A stretch of 64,000 nucleotides of DNA from Volvox africanus (taxonomy: Eukaryota; Chlorophyta; Chlorophyceae; Chlamydomonadales; Volvocaceae): assembly GCA_030268105.1 (NCBI GenBank), contig BSDZ01000015.1, positions 310,001 to 374,000 of the forward strand, written 5' to 3'. This document shows, one piece after another, positions 1-9,926 of this stretch. Both the position numbers and the translations under genes were made by a program. The notes beneath the pieces were generated by a model. The model saw only the letters and a list, made by a program, of their open reading frames with translations, was not told the origin of the DNA and did not search any database. Position 1 is the first letter of the stretch. Each line of letters starts with the position of its first letter.

Positions 1-419
1 TTTTCACCCCGACGCATGTGGTAGCTACCGGCCGCCAAAACCTTACGAGCCTCCACATCACATGCTTGCACCTCAGTAGCGAACCGTGCTAGCAGAGCGG
101 AAATCAACTCGTCAAAAGTATATTCGATCTGGGCGGTGGTCCATTCACAATACCAGTCCTTCACTGAGCCCTCGAGGGTGTTACCAACGAAGAGACACCT
201 GATACCATCATTATCGCCACCATGAACAGCCTGGAGATACTTTTTAGCGTCACGCACGTACACACGAGTTGCATCGGCTATGCTAGGTCCTGGTGTCTTT
301 TCACCCAGCGAGATATTAAGCCTAGGAATGGGAATTGTCAATCTCATCACCTCAGGGATGGCAGCGTGCCCTTGCGATTGAGGTAATGGCAGAACCCGTG
401 GTCCAGCAGTGTTGTCCAT
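1..419 (-). CDS. Gag (capsid) of Ty3/gypsy copy G1b, partial
   Basis: An open frame starts at an ATG at 419 (minus) and is still open at the window edge, so about 139 residues are visible. It is the same protein as the plus-strand Gag starting at 1601, with a few substitutions. It covers the N-terminal tail and the start of the capsid domain, including the conserved tryptophan-rich stretch LEGSVKDWY. Gag would assemble the virus-like particle around the element RNA. No stop is seen in the visible part, so this copy may be better preserved than its neighbour, but the pol region cannot be judged. Confidence 0.7.
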   Translation of the reverse strand, partial: MDNTAGPRVLPLPQSQGHAAIPEVMRLTIPIPRLNISLGEKTPGPSIADATRVYVRDAKKYLQAVHGGDNDGIRCLFVGNTLEGSVKDWYCEWTTAQIEYTFDELISALLARFATEVQACDVEARKVLAAGSYHMRRGE

Positions 420-902
420 ATTCGTATTAACTGCTGAATGCGGCACAATTAAGTGGGCAGGGGTCTGAAGGACAAGGGGCTCTTGAATGGCTCGCGTGCC
501 AACGGTTTCAAGACCTCTATCCGGAGCTCTAGCAGCCACATCAAATTCGGGTTGGCTTGCTCAGCTAGTGAGCGGCGTATCATCGCGTTCCGCAGACATG
601 GAACACGAAACAATACCCTAAGCTTGCGTAATAGAAGACGACTTCTATCGTGAAGGCAAGAGTACAAAACGATTCGGTGAGCCTACCGACAGTACTCTTG
701 AGGAGATTCAGTAAACTCAGCAAGTACTTGCCCAGCTGAATCCTGATCTCCGTAGTTTGGGCGATAAGAGTCGCCAACTGGTCCGGACGAAAGCCGGTCT
801 CAGTCGTTGCTACAAGCAATGCCGGAGCGCTGAGATTACCTGCGACTCAGAGCGTACACTTACACAACAAGTGCAGCAATCTAGACAAAAACAATTAAAC
901 GA

Positions 903-998
903 TTACAAACCGGAAGCAGCGGCGTCCAAAATGGCGCGGCCTAGGTCTTTGGCGAAGGTATCTAGCGGTCCTCGTGGTTCGTCGCTGGAACTCGCCAT
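903..998 (-). CDS. Short leader ORF of the G1 retroelement
   Basis: A 31-codon ORF lies between the primer-binding site and gag. It ends in LGRAILDAAASGL followed by a stop. A shorter relative (24 codons, ending LGRAVLHVAASGL) sits at the same place in the G3 element at 29782-29856, and G2 has a similar stretch at the start of its Gag (30954 onward). Its survival in diverged elements suggests a real peptide or an N-terminal Gag segment joined by splicing. Function unknown. Confidence 0.5.
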   Translation of the reverse strand: MASSSDEPRGPLDTFAKDLGRAILDAAASGL

Positions 999-1050
999 AG
1001 AGAGAACCTACTTCCGATTTGACACAAACAGACAGTTAGGCAACGAACCT

Positions 1051-1062
1051 GTCTCGATACCA
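1051..1062 (-). promoter_or_regulatory. tRNA primer-binding site of G1b
   Basis: Directly after the LTR end the minus strand reads TGGTATCGAGAC. This has the TGG start expected for pairing with a tRNA 3' CCA end, and the same 12 bases follow the G2 5' LTR at 30810. It would prime minus-strand cDNA synthesis. Which tRNA is used was not determined. Confidence 0.7.
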
Positions 1063-1065
1063 ATT

Positions 1066-1425
1066 TGTTATACCTCTCCTTTGGGTTTGCTCATAAGTAT
1101 CTGCGTGTCTGAAGGCTTTCAACACCGATGCACGAGCACTTGCAAGTACAGCAAGGCAATCGAGAGCAAACAGAGACAGCGGAAGACTTCAAGACAAGAA
1201 GAGATATAACTTACAGTCTTACAGATCGAAGCGATGCAATGGACGCAATCGCCGTCAGCGCTGGAAGCAAGCAATCATCACACAGCGGTGATAAGCGAAG
1301 TTCAGGCTTAGTTCGGGCTAAGTAGAAGAGCGTATAGCAATATTAGTGTAGAACACACGAGTGTTCTCCGGTATCAAATGTCTTATCTTACTGAGCCGTC
1401 CTTGCATCTGTTATACTCGCAGCAT
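1066..1425 (-). repeat. Truncated 5' LTR of G1b
   Basis: The sequence matches the inner part of the full 833-bp family G1 LTR (27665-28497 and 40551-41383). The element-internal end reads TGTTATACC on the plus strand. About 470 bp of the outer part is missing, and the break at 1425 joins the leader of the oppositely oriented copy. Short local similarity (GCATCGC/GCGGAACA) at the join suggests end joining through microhomology. Confidence 0.8.
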
Positions 1426-1600
1426 CGCGGAACACGACGATACGCCGCACACTAGCCTAGCTAGCCAACCCGATTTTGTTGTGGCTGCTAGAGCTCCGGA
1501 TAGGGGTCTTGAGACTGTTGGCAGGCGAGCCACTCAAGATCCCCTTTTCCTTCAGACCCCTGCTCACTTAATTGTGCCGCATTCAGCAGTTAACACCAAT

Positions 1601-2347
1601 ATGGACAACACTGCTGGACCAAGGGTTCTGCCATTACCTCAAGCTCGAGGGCATGATGACATCCCTGAGGTGATGAGATTGTCAATTCCCGTTCCTAGGC
1701 TCAATATCACGCTAACTGAAAAGACACCAGGACCTAGCATAGCTGATGCAACTCGTGCGTACGTGCGTGAGGCTAAAAAGTATCTCCAGGCTGTTCATGG
1801 TGGCGATAATGATGGTATCAGGTGTCTCTTCGTTGGTAACACCCTCGAGGGCTCAGCGAAGGACTGGTATCGCGAATGGACCACCGCCCGGGGCGACTAT
1901 ACTTTTGACGAGATGATCGCCGCTTTGCTCGCACGGTTCGCTACTGAGGTTCAAGCACGTGATGTGGAGGCTCGTAAGGTTTTGGCAGCCGGTAGCTACC
2001 ACATGCGTCGGGGTGAAAATGTACCTGCGTACCAGTCACGCTTCGAAGCACTAGTGACCCCCATTGCTGATCTCACCGAAACCGAGCGTGTCTTTTGGTT
2101 TAAGCGAGGCCTGACGAAACTTTTGGCTAAATGGTGCGCTACTGACTTGGCTGGGGTGCCGATCAAGTCGTATGATGCCTTGGTCACTTTTGCGAAGGGT
2201 ACGGAGATACGACTCCTTGCCGGTGAGGAAGAAGTCAAGTCTGTCCCTCGTGCAAATGCCGTGCAAGTGCAGGATCCGCTTGGGGAAGCTGTAGCTCTCG
2301 ACCAGGAACTCGGAGAGACCCGCCCCACGCCTACTGCCGCAACATGA
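1601..2347 (+). CDS. Gag capsid protein of G1a
   Basis: This frame would encode about 248 residues from the ATG at 1601; it is open upstream to 1361, but the G1b copy shares only the later start. The central region (about residues 30-200) has the look of the retrotransposon gag capsid fold, with LEGSAKDWY, a long helical part and LTETERVFWFKRGL. It ends at a TGA at 2345, before the nucleic-acid-binding zinc knuckle that normally belongs to the same protein. Capsid assembly is the family role. Confidence 0.75.
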   Translation: MDNTAGPRVLPLPQARGHDDIPEVMRLSIPVPRLNITLTEKTPGPSIADATRAYVREAKKYLQAVHGGDNDGIRCLFVGNTLEGSAKDWYREWTTARGDYTFDEMIAALLARFATEVQARDVEARKVLAAGSYHMRRGENVPAYQSRFEALVTPIADLTETERVFWFKRGLTKLLAKWCATDLAGVPIKSYDALVTFAKGTEIRLLAGEEEVKSVPRANAVQVQDPLGEAVALDQELGETRPTPTAAT

Positions 2348-2524
2348 CGCAGCAACCGGCAATGCCAGGCACGTGGGGGCGCTAGCTCAGGTGTCCGCGG
2401 GTCAGGAGGAGCAGGTCCGAGCTCGGACCCGGCTATTAGCAGGAAGCGTGGTGGTGCGCCGTCGTCGGCAGCCGCACAGCGCTCTGACCCCAATGCGAAG
2501 CGGACTCACACGGATGACTCGTTG

Positions 2525-2656
2525 ATGCCAAAATGGAATTGCAATCGTTCCGAGTTCGAACGTCGGAAGGCGGCCAATGTTTGTCTACGGTGCACGGAGA
2601 GCCATCCTACCAAGGATTGCCTGTTGCTGCCGCCGTTTGTACCTATGCTGAAATAG
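2525..2656 (+). pseudogene. Gag zinc-knuckle remnant of G1a
   Basis: A 43-codon open stretch contains CLRCTESHPTKDC, i.e. CX2CX3HX4C. The normal retroviral knuckle is CX2CX4HX4C, and the related G2 element has it (CLRCGSDQHRVDSC, from about 31328). One residue is therefore missing between the second Cys and the His. The stretch is separated from the capsid part by stops between 2347 and 2525, so the nucleocapsid part of Gag is broken in this copy. Confidence 0.65.
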
Positions 2657-2740
2657 GGGTTTGCCCGGGTTCCTGCGGAGGGGGCACCTCCCGGGATTTC
2701 TGAACTCACACGTGGTCGGTGGTCATCCTTACGGCCAGCC

Positions 2741-3484
2741 ATGAAGGCATTGTTGCCTTGCGTACTTGGACACATCGAGCGAGTCATTGCGCGACGCATC
2801 ACGCTTGACGGACGCACGGGACTTCTCTGCTTCGATTCGTTGTGTAATTTGTTTACACCTCGCCGTCCCCTGTCGTCTATCGATCTGTCTAACCACGTGG
2901 TTTTGTTCATCCCCTCGTCTCTGCGTGAGATGTCGGAACAGTTGGCCGTTTATAGGAGATGTAGGCGTCAATATCCAGGCACCGCCGCATGTGTATTACT
3001 CCCCGCTTTCTGTCAGCACAAGGCAGAGGCATCGTTAAGGGGTATGCGGTGTGTCCACCGGTTCGAGCCGGGCACCGTTTTGTTTAATGGTGTGGATCGG
3101 GAGGGTATGCTGGCTCCGTGGCCAGGGACATCCTACTCGGTTGACGTTTGGTACGAAGCTCCTGATGAGGGTGCCGTAGGTTACGGACGCGCCCTAAGTG
3201 CACTGACGTTATTTGCTGGGCAGTCGCTCGTAGATAACCGTGTCCCAGTGGTTCAGATCGGTTTGAATGGCCGTACTCTGAAGGCACTTGTTGACACCGG
3301 TGCAAGCGACGACTTCATCTCTGTCGCAGAGGTGAATGCGCTGGGGTTGACCCCAGAGTCGTCTGATTGTCCACAGGTTACCCTTGCTGACGGGGTTAAG
3401 CATCCCATCGTGGGCAGGATTACCCTTAGCCTATCGATAGGCCCTTTGCGTGTTGTGACCCGGCCGTACGTGCTGCAGGCTTAG
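2741..3484 (+). CDS. Aspartic protease region of G1a polyprotein
   Basis: The frame gives 247 residues. The first about 150 are a conserved linker also present in G2 (31462-32000). The pepsin-like retropepsin follows, with the active-site motif LVDTGASDDFIS around residues 185-196. The frame stops at a TAG at 3482, and the reverse transcriptase continues one frame away. G2 reads through the same place in one frame (36880-36910), so a one-base deletion near 3480 is more likely than programmed frameshifting. Confidence 0.8.
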   Translation: MKALLPCVLGHIERVIARRITLDGRTGLLCFDSLCNLFTPRRPLSSIDLSNHVVLFIPSSLREMSEQLAVYRRCRRQYPGTAACVLLPAFCQHKAEASLRGMRCVHRFEPGTVLFNGVDREGMLAPWPGTSYSVDVWYEAPDEGAVGYGRALSALTLFAGQSLVDNRVPVVQIGLNGRTLKALVDTGASDDFISVAEVNALGLTPESSDCPQVTLADGVKHPIVGRITLSLSIGPLRVVTRPYVLQA

Positions 3485-5040
3485 CAGAGACTGCACCGTA
3501 CATAATGGGGTCTTCGACATTACGGCAGTACCGCGCACGCATCGACATGGAGACCGCAACCCTGCATATGTGCAAGGGTACTCTGTCGATTAAGGTACCT
3601 TTCATGTCGTTCGAACATGTCACACCAAAGGAGGGCGAAGCTGAGGCGGTGTTTATGGTTAATTTCGCTGTGACCGCAATGGCTGCGCGAATCGAACCAG
3701 AGCTAGTCGGGTGTAAGGAGGCCGTCTGTTTGTTACGGAAGGGTGCCCACGGACTGCTTTTGAGGCCACAGGTGGGCTGCAGTGCCACCACTGCGCAGAT
3801 TTCTGTCCATCCTGAGGTTGAGGCCCTACTGTCGCAGTATGAGGACGTCTTTAAAGATATCCCTGGCCTACCACCTATGCGTCCTGTTGATCACACAATC
3901 CCTCTCATGCCTGGAGCACAGCCTACGGCCCGGCCAATGTACAGGTTGAGTCCATTGGAGCTGGACGAGGTGAAGCGCCAGGTGACGGATTTGCTCGCGA
4001 AGGGTATGATACGCCCCAGCACATCCCCGTATTCTGTACCGATTTTGTTTGTCGGTAAGAAGGATGGGACCTTGCGCATGTGCATCGATTACCGGGGGTT
4101 AAATGCGAGTACGGTGAAAAATCGCTACCCTTTGCCACGCGTTGACGACCTGTTGGATAAGCTGAAGGGATCGGCTTATTTTTCCTCGATTGACTTACAA
4201 CAGGGCTATAATCAGATTCGCATCACTGCCTCTGATATCCCGAAAACCGCTTTTCGGACGCCCTTCGGTCACTTCGAGTATACGGTCCTATCGTTTGGTT
4301 TGACTAATGCCCCTGCGACGTTTCAGGCGATTATGGACCGAATGTTTAGGCCGTTTATCGACAGGTTCATTGTTTGCTACCTGGATGACATCTTGGTTTA
4401 TTCTAAGATGCGCGAGGAGCATTTGGAGCATCTTCGGCTCGTGCTCGACGTTATGAGGCGGGAGCAATTGTTTGCTAAACGCGCCAAATGCTTTTGGGCG
4501 CAGCCTCAGGTGGAATATTTGGGCCACATTGTGTCGGCCACTGGTGTGAAGATGGACCCGCGGAAGGTCGCCGTGGTTCGCGATTGGCCCGCGCCTCAGA
4601 ACCTCACGGAGCTGCGTAAGTTCCTTGGCTTGACCAATTATTTCCGGAAGTTCATTGAAAAATATTCCATCATTGCGGCCCCGCTTACTAACTTAACTCG
4701 CAAAGGCGTTTTTGTTTCGCTCGAGTCGTGGACGTCGCAATGCCAGCGGGCATTCGAAGAGCTCAAGCGAACCGTTGCCGAAGATGTCACCCTTGCATTC
4801 CCTGATTACTCATTGCCGTTTCGTGTTGAGGTAGTGTCTGATGCCTCAATATTTGGAAGCGGCGCTGTATTGTTACAGGAAGGGCGACCGATCGCTTTCA
4901 CGAGTAAGAAGTTTTCTGGTGCGGAGATTCGCTACACCACCGGGGAACAGGAGCTTCTGGCAGTGCTGCATGCTTTAAAGGAATGGTGCTGTTACCTCGA
5001 GGGACGCCCGTTTACTTTAAGACTGACCATAAGCCCCTAA
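3478..5040 (+). CDS. Reverse transcriptase and start of RNase H of G1a
   Basis: The frame is open from about 3478; the first ATG is at 3505. It holds the fingers and palm of a Ty3/gypsy RT, with the catalytic YLDDILVYS motif around 4369-4395, then the thumb and the connection to RNase H (FRVEVVSDAS). The frame ends at 5038-5040 because one base is missing in a run of T near 5022; the G2 copy keeps the run and continues as LKTDHKPLTFLQ. The enzyme copies element RNA into cDNA in the particle. Confidence 0.85.
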   Translation, partial: GLAETAPYIMGSSTLRQYRARIDMETATLHMCKGTLSIKVPFMSFEHVTPKEGEAEAVFMVNFAVTAMAARIEPELVGCKEAVCLLRKGAHGLLLRPQVGCSATTAQISVHPEVEALLSQYEDVFKDIPGLPPMRPVDHTIPLMPGAQPTARPMYRLSPLELDEVKRQVTDLLAKGMIRPSTSPYSVPILFVGKKDGTLRMCIDYRGLNASTVKNRYPLPRVDDLLDKLKGSAYFSSIDLQQGYNQIRITASDIPKTAFRTPFGHFEYTVLSFGLTNAPATFQAIMDRMFRPFIDRFIVCYLDDILVYSKMREEHLEHLRLVLDVMRREQLFAKRAKCFWAQPQVEYLGHIVSATGVKMDPRKVAVVRDWPAPQNLTELRKFLGLTNYFRKFIEKYSIIAAPLTNLTRKGVFVSLESWTSQCQRAFEELKRTVAEDVTLAFPDYSLPFRVEVVSDASIFGSGAVLLQEGRPIAFTSKKFSGAEIRYTTGEQELLAVLHALKEWCCYLEGRPFTLRLTISP

Positions 5041-6683
5041 CGTTTTTGCAAAGCGTTCCGACGTTGAACAGCCGTCAGGCTAGGTGGATGGAATACCTAG
5101 CTAGGTTCGACTGCACCTGGGAGTACATTTCTGGTAAATTGAATATTGCCGATGCTCTCAGTCGACATCCGTCGCTACATGCTGCAATTTTAGCAGCGCC
5201 CGTCGTGCAACCGCATAACGAGGAGGTGCCGATCGCGACGGACCTCGCAGAGCGGTTGAAGGTGGCCTACAACGCAGACGCCTGGTTCTCGGAGCCGGCT
5301 AATGTAGAAAATCTTCGCAAGCAGAATGGCCTTTGGCTACGGACGGAGGGTACAGCTACGCAAATCGTCATTCCGAACGACGACGCGCTACGCTACGATA
5401 TCCTTGCGCGGTTCCACAAGGACCCATTAGCAGGACACCCTGGTAGCAAGCGGTTGGTCGAGTTGGTGCAACGTTCGTTTTGGTGGCCTCGTTTGGCTAA
5501 CGATGCGGCGAACCTCGTACAGACATGCAGTCTGTGCCAGCGCAATAAGGCTTTGTCCGGTAAGGGCCATGGGTTGTTGCAACCGTTGCCTGTCCCGGAT
5601 GCGCCTTGGGAAAGTGTTTCCATGGACTTCATAGTTGCGCTGCCCAAAACTGAGGGGGGATATGATGCGGTGTTCGTTATGGTCGATCGCCTGACTAAGA
5701 TGGTCCACCTAGCACCATGCACATCGTCCTGCACAGCTGAGCAAACCGCACGTTTGTTTTTTGACAATGTGGTTCAGTTACACGGGGTTCCCAAAAACGT
5801 GATCTCGGACCGCGGTGGACAGTTCACGTCTAAGTTTTGGGAAGCGCTATGCAAGCTAGTTGGCATGCATGTCAACCTGAGCACAGCGTACCACCCGCAG
5901 ACTGATGGTCAAACTGAACACACAAACCGCACGTTGGGTGATATGTTGCGCAATTATGCTGGTCGCACACCACTCGTTTGGGATACATATTTGACTGCGG
6001 CAGAATTCGCGCTTAACAACACTGTTAACCGCTCTACAGGCAAAAGTCCGTTCTTTCTTAACTACGGGTTTCATCCTGCGCTACCCGTGTGGTGTGAGTT
6101 GGAAGTGAACGTGCCTGCTGCTAAACTTTTTGCCAAGTCTTTTATGTCCCGAATCACAGACGCGAAGGCGTGTTTGGACGCGGCGCAGCAACGAACGACG
6201 GAATACTACAACAAATCCAAGCAGGATGTGACGTTTTCAGAAGGGCAACTTGTGTTGCTAAGCACCAAGAACTTGCGTACCTTGGCCGACGGATCCCAAA
6301 AACTCTTACCCCGCTGGATTGGTCCGTATCCTGTCATGCGCATGGTTGGGAATGTGGCTGTGGAGCTTGTATTGCCCGCTGAGATGACCATTCACCCCAC
6401 GTTTCACGTATCGCTTGTCCGTCCTTATCGTGGTACGGAACCCGTCCCTGAGCCTGCTAACGCCCCCGCAGCGATCGAACCAGTTCCCGAGACCTGGATC
6501 GCTGGTAAACAGAAGTTTTACGATGTGGAGCGGGTGTTAGATTATCGCGCGCGTCGTGTGGGCCGACACTGACGTAAGCGGACAGTACATGAGTACTTGG
6601 TCAAGTGGACAGGGTATACCAGCGAGCACAACTCATGGGAACCGGCACGCAACTTCTCGCAGGACATGAAGCCCCTGCTCTAA
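4983..6683 (+). pseudogene. RNase H end, integrase and chromodomain of G1a
   Basis: The frame is open to 6572 and holds the end of RNase H (YFKTDHKPLTFLQ), an HHCC zinc-binding domain (CSLCQRNK), and the DDE integrase core with Asp in SMDFIVALP, Asp in VISDRGGQF and Glu in GQTEHTNRT. After an in-frame TGA at 6570 the same frame goes on with VHEYLVKWTGYTSEHNSWEP, a chromodomain that would target integration to modified chromatin. A second stop (TAA, 6681-6683) follows; the inverted copy at 41477 has a Glu codon there instead. Confidence 0.85.
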
Positions 6684-7196
6684 GAAGCCCGCAAACGTGC
6701 CACGCAAGCCCAATGACCCTTGCAGTCGATGCTGTATGAAGCAGCGAGGACGCTGCATACGGGAGGGGGGATAATTGTTGTGCTACGGTTCGTTTCCCGC
6801 CGATGCGTAGGTCGATGCGACCCTACAAGGCGAAGTGTTATCTTGATGAACGCATGAATGATTATTGCATATGAATGAACCTGCATGATATAGATGTATT
6901 CACATACATTTATATATGCATTTGGCATGTTATCATTATCCATCACGACATCGCATCATGGCAAATCCGCCTAGCATGCATGAAATCCCAAATCATTGAA
7001 GTGCGCATTATGCTTTTGCTACGAAACGATAAGTAATATTATTTGATATAATATTACTTCATTACAGCACACGTTGAGAGCGCCGCACTCGTCGCGATGC
7101 ATGCCTTGCAACCGAATATCGTTATTCGGACCCTTGCATCATGCAAATGCCGGAAAGGCTTATACGTTGTTATGCTTGGACATCGCCTATACGCAG
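5497..7196. repeat. Inversion-duplicated block X, copy 1 (partner 40963-42662, inverted)
   Basis: Every position n here matches position 48159-n on the other strand from 5497 to 7196, so there is no net insertion or deletion over 1700 bp. I noticed three substitutions: A5920, G6193 and T6681 here against G, A and G (plus sense) in the partner. The block covers most of the G1 integrase, the chromodomain and the first 421 bp of its 3' LTR. It abuts block B at 7196, with one shared base. Confidence 0.9.
6776..7196 (+). repeat. Truncated 3' LTR of G1a
   Basis: It starts with TGTTGTGCTACGG directly after a purine-rich primer tract (GGGAGGGGGGATA, about 6761-6773), as expected for a 3' LTR. Only the first 421 bp remain. 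The missing 412 bp (down to ACAACA) are found inverted at 40551-40962, at the other end of the 31-kb segment. Confidence 0.88.
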
Positions 7197-7231
7197 GCTT
7201 GGTTTTAGAGCAATGGCTTAGGGGCTGGTAA
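7196..7231 (+). pseudogene. Orphan 3' tail of the SppA gene
   Basis: These bases repeat the end of the SppA coding sequence (45357-45392 inverted): they encode [10 protein letters not shown] and a TAA stop. No other part of that gene is next to them. The tail came along when block B was duplicated at the inversion breakpoint, and is fused here to a broken retroelement LTR. Confidence 0.8.
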
Positions 7232-9926
7232 AGTTAGAAGACAGAAAAGAGGGTTAAGAGCACAGTTTGCTATTGACTTGATCAGACGAGGTCACATCTG
7301 CGCTGTGAGGTGTAGTGTACACCTTCAGCCTCTACGTCTCGTGAAGGCTGAGGGTCTTGATCTTGTGGGGTGGCGAATATGGGTGGATACGGACGTCAGG
7401 AATGAGAGCTGAAGGGGGAACAAGAGAAAGATCTACGTGCGTGTGTGCGGCTTCAATTAGATAGCGCGAGTATTTGTGTGCGTGTATGCATGTGTACGTG
7501 TGCTCTGGGCGTGTGAGAGAGGAGAGGCATGAAAATGGACTCACCGCCACAGCGAGGCTGGAGAGACACAGGGCACTCGTGCTCTGTGTGTGTGTGCTTG
7601 AAGGTTTTACTTCTGCCGTGACCGTCAGTGGACGCATTATTTTCCACGGTGATTTTCTCGGTCTCAGACTGGACGTCTTGGCAGCGCATGTATTATTTGA
7701 TGAATTTATTTAAATATATACTGGGGTAGGGTGATACGCGGTTGACGAACAAGCGCAGGTATCTCCGGGGAATGGTCGGCATTTAATGGGCATTGTGTAC
7801 ATCTACCTGTGATTGTATACGGTCGCGATGTAACACTGAGAGTCTGCCATGCATCTTCACCGGTAAGGTATTATACGCCCCCGTAACAATTGCATGGCCA
7901 CACAAACAGACAAGGCATAACCAAGTCCTCTGTTGGGCAAGAACCCATCACCGGGGCGAGCTCACACGTTCCGTTAGATTGGAGGAAACAACCTGGCATT
8001 CTGTGCCTGGCGCCATACAGCTCAATGAAGAAACAACAAATGCAATTAGCTGTACATTAATAAGGTACCAGTTTCAAAACCACCTGAGCCATGCACCTGA
8101 CGCTGCACACGTATGCATTAAAGATCCAGCGACGCCGTCGTGAGGGCAAGTACCGCATTAATCCTCCCACCGCAACACTGTCTCCAAAAGCACAAAGCAG
8201 GGCATCAGACACAGTACCGCTGACCAAGACGGTACTGCAATAACTCCCTCACTTCACAGCTGTTGTACAAAATTCAACCATCATTACGACGTTACATGGA
8301 ATTTCCCTACCATACGCCAATAGATGCAGCGAGCTGCAGTCCAGGTATCGCCCTACCAAAATGTGTTTACAATGTTCGCCTGCTTGGCTGGATGTTTTTT
8401 TGCCACTGTCCTTGCGTGGACCCAGCTTACCCACGCCTTCCCGCAGTAGTAGACCTAGTTGCACCTGACACACCTCGGCACCTGTCAGTGCACACCACCT
8501 ACCTTCCTCGAGTCGCCAAGCATTCCAGACCTTCTCAGGTCCTCTAGAGTTTCGGAGTCGCAGTTCTAGCCATGAGCAATCAACTTACCGAAACGCAGCC
8601 TAGCCGAGGGCTCCCTCGAAGGCCTCACTACTCCCAACACCGGCCGACATTCACCACCACGCACGCGCCCTGACACCAGACGGTGGTATCAACCAGTCCT
8701 CCACCAGTCCTAGCCCCATCTCCTTTGACTCCTGCAGGACTGCAAACACGTTGGGCACACATAGCCCCATTCCCCGTTTCTTTGCACTGTCCGCTCCATC
8801 CCCCGTCACAGCGGCATCCGTCAGCAGCAACGGCAATGCCGTGTGGGCACTACTCAGTCGCAGCGGTTGAGGTAGGAACGCATCCGGCCGCCAGCGAACC
8901 CCCACCAATCGGCCCCCTAGACCATCCACACAGAACATGGCTAAGTGGCCAAAATGAATATCGATCTCCTTTGACTCAGCCGGCGTCAATAGCCGTAACT
9001 GTTGACGCAATGCAATACGGTTTGCACCGCACACAACTCAACAGTTACAAACCGAAATATGCGGTACATACACCATGATATATACTACACTATCTCGATT
9101 CCTCAACATTTTTATGCGTTTGATTTGAATCTGGAAGCTAATGCATCCCGGCCGGTGTTTCGAATGCAGAGCACGATGACATTTATAATGCATGCCCAAA
9201 GTGCTACCCTCCATACCATAAAAGTTCCCCGTACCCTACCCAAATACAGAAGTACGTAACATTAAAACCGCCCCTTAAGAGATGATCCCGGGGGGTCCCG
9301 GAAGCCAGCTCCCTCATGTTCATTGCTTTCAGCAACCCCTCACGTCCCTGAGGGCAAATGGCAGTATTTTAGCAGGCCTTACACAGTGCCATTATCAGCC
9401 ATGGTGGGTATCATGTACGACACGTGCCTCCTCCGCGTATTGCAGCGCCAGCCGTCCAGTGTAGCGCCTCCTCATGCTGTTACATCCTGTTTACTTAGGA
9501 AAGTGCCGATTGGAAGATGCCCCAACTTTCCCCCAATCCTTAGATGTTATCCGGGATGATGCTCCCGGGATAACCCATCCAGCGTCAGTCTTCTTGGGCA
9601 ATACGTAATGCGCGGGTTGTGATGGCACGGGGCTCGAGGGTCAACCCCCTTCAAATATCAATATGCACAAAGATGAATCCTTTGCACTCTGTTCACATTT
9701 ATATGACTTGTTAAGTGTGGAATCACGAACACCGGCGCAACGGCACACGCTCTAAAAGGAACCCACCCCACCGCCCGCGGTCCCTCTCTCATCCCTCTCT
9801 CATCCCTCTCCCATCCCTCTCTCAGCCCCAAGCCCCAGCTTCACATCCCAGTCCTGAGCTACAACGCCAGGCCCCAGCTCGCAACCCCTCTCACAGCATG
9901 AAACCGGGTATGAATCCGGACTCGCC
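7196..9926. repeat. Inversion-duplicated block B, copy 1 (partner 42662-45392, inverted)
   Basis: The 2731-bp block matches the partner with position sum 52588 at both ends, and all open frames compared between the two copies have identical translations. In its original setting it would be the spacer between the convergent SppA and pseudokinase genes; it contains the last 36 bp of each. Between 7232 and 9890 I see no protein gene, tRNA or transposon, only simple TG-rich tracts (around 7585) and several TGTAA signals in one or the other orientation, as expected of 3' flanks. Confidence 0.9.

Larger units (their letters stand above)
1..1425 (-). mobile_element. Ty3/gypsy element, family G1, 5' part (copy G1b)
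   Basis: Read on the minus strand, this stretch runs from part of a 5' LTR (1425 down to 1066) through a primer-binding site (1062-1051) and a leader with a short ORF into gag (from 419), and leaves the window at position 1. About 1-600 is the reverse complement of about 1425-2020, so this is a second copy of the element on the plus strand, facing the other way. The LTR lacks its outer half: at about 1425 the sequence switches directly into the leader of the plus-strand copy. The rest of G1b, if present, lies outside the window. Confidence 0.85.
1425..7196 (+). mobile_element. Ty3/gypsy chromovirus element, family G1, defective copy G1a
   Basis: Gag, zinc knuckle, protease, reverse transcriptase, RNase H, integrase and chromodomain follow each other in the Ty3/gypsy order, and a chromodomain at the integrase end marks it as a chromovirus. 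There is no 5' LTR or primer site: the left end fuses to the inverted copy G1b. The 3' LTR stops after 421 of 833 bp at the inversion breakpoint. Frames are broken after gag (2347), between protease and RT (about 3480), in RNase H (about 5022) and by a stop before the chromodomain (6570), so it cannot move by itself. Confidence 0.9.

Noticed and set aside
757..1209. 150-codon plus-strand ORF
   Set aside because: Runs antisense through the leader, primer site and LTR of the minus-strand G1b element.
3470..3510. Programmed -1 frameshift between protease and RT in G1
   Set aside because: The related G2 element reads through in one frame and no slippery heptamer is apparent; a one-base deletion is simpler.
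7474..9559. Multiple ORFs of 60-131 codons in block B
   Set aside because: They are conserved between the two B copies only because the block was duplicated recently. No protein-like composition or domain, and B is best explained as 3' flank and spacer of two convergent genes.
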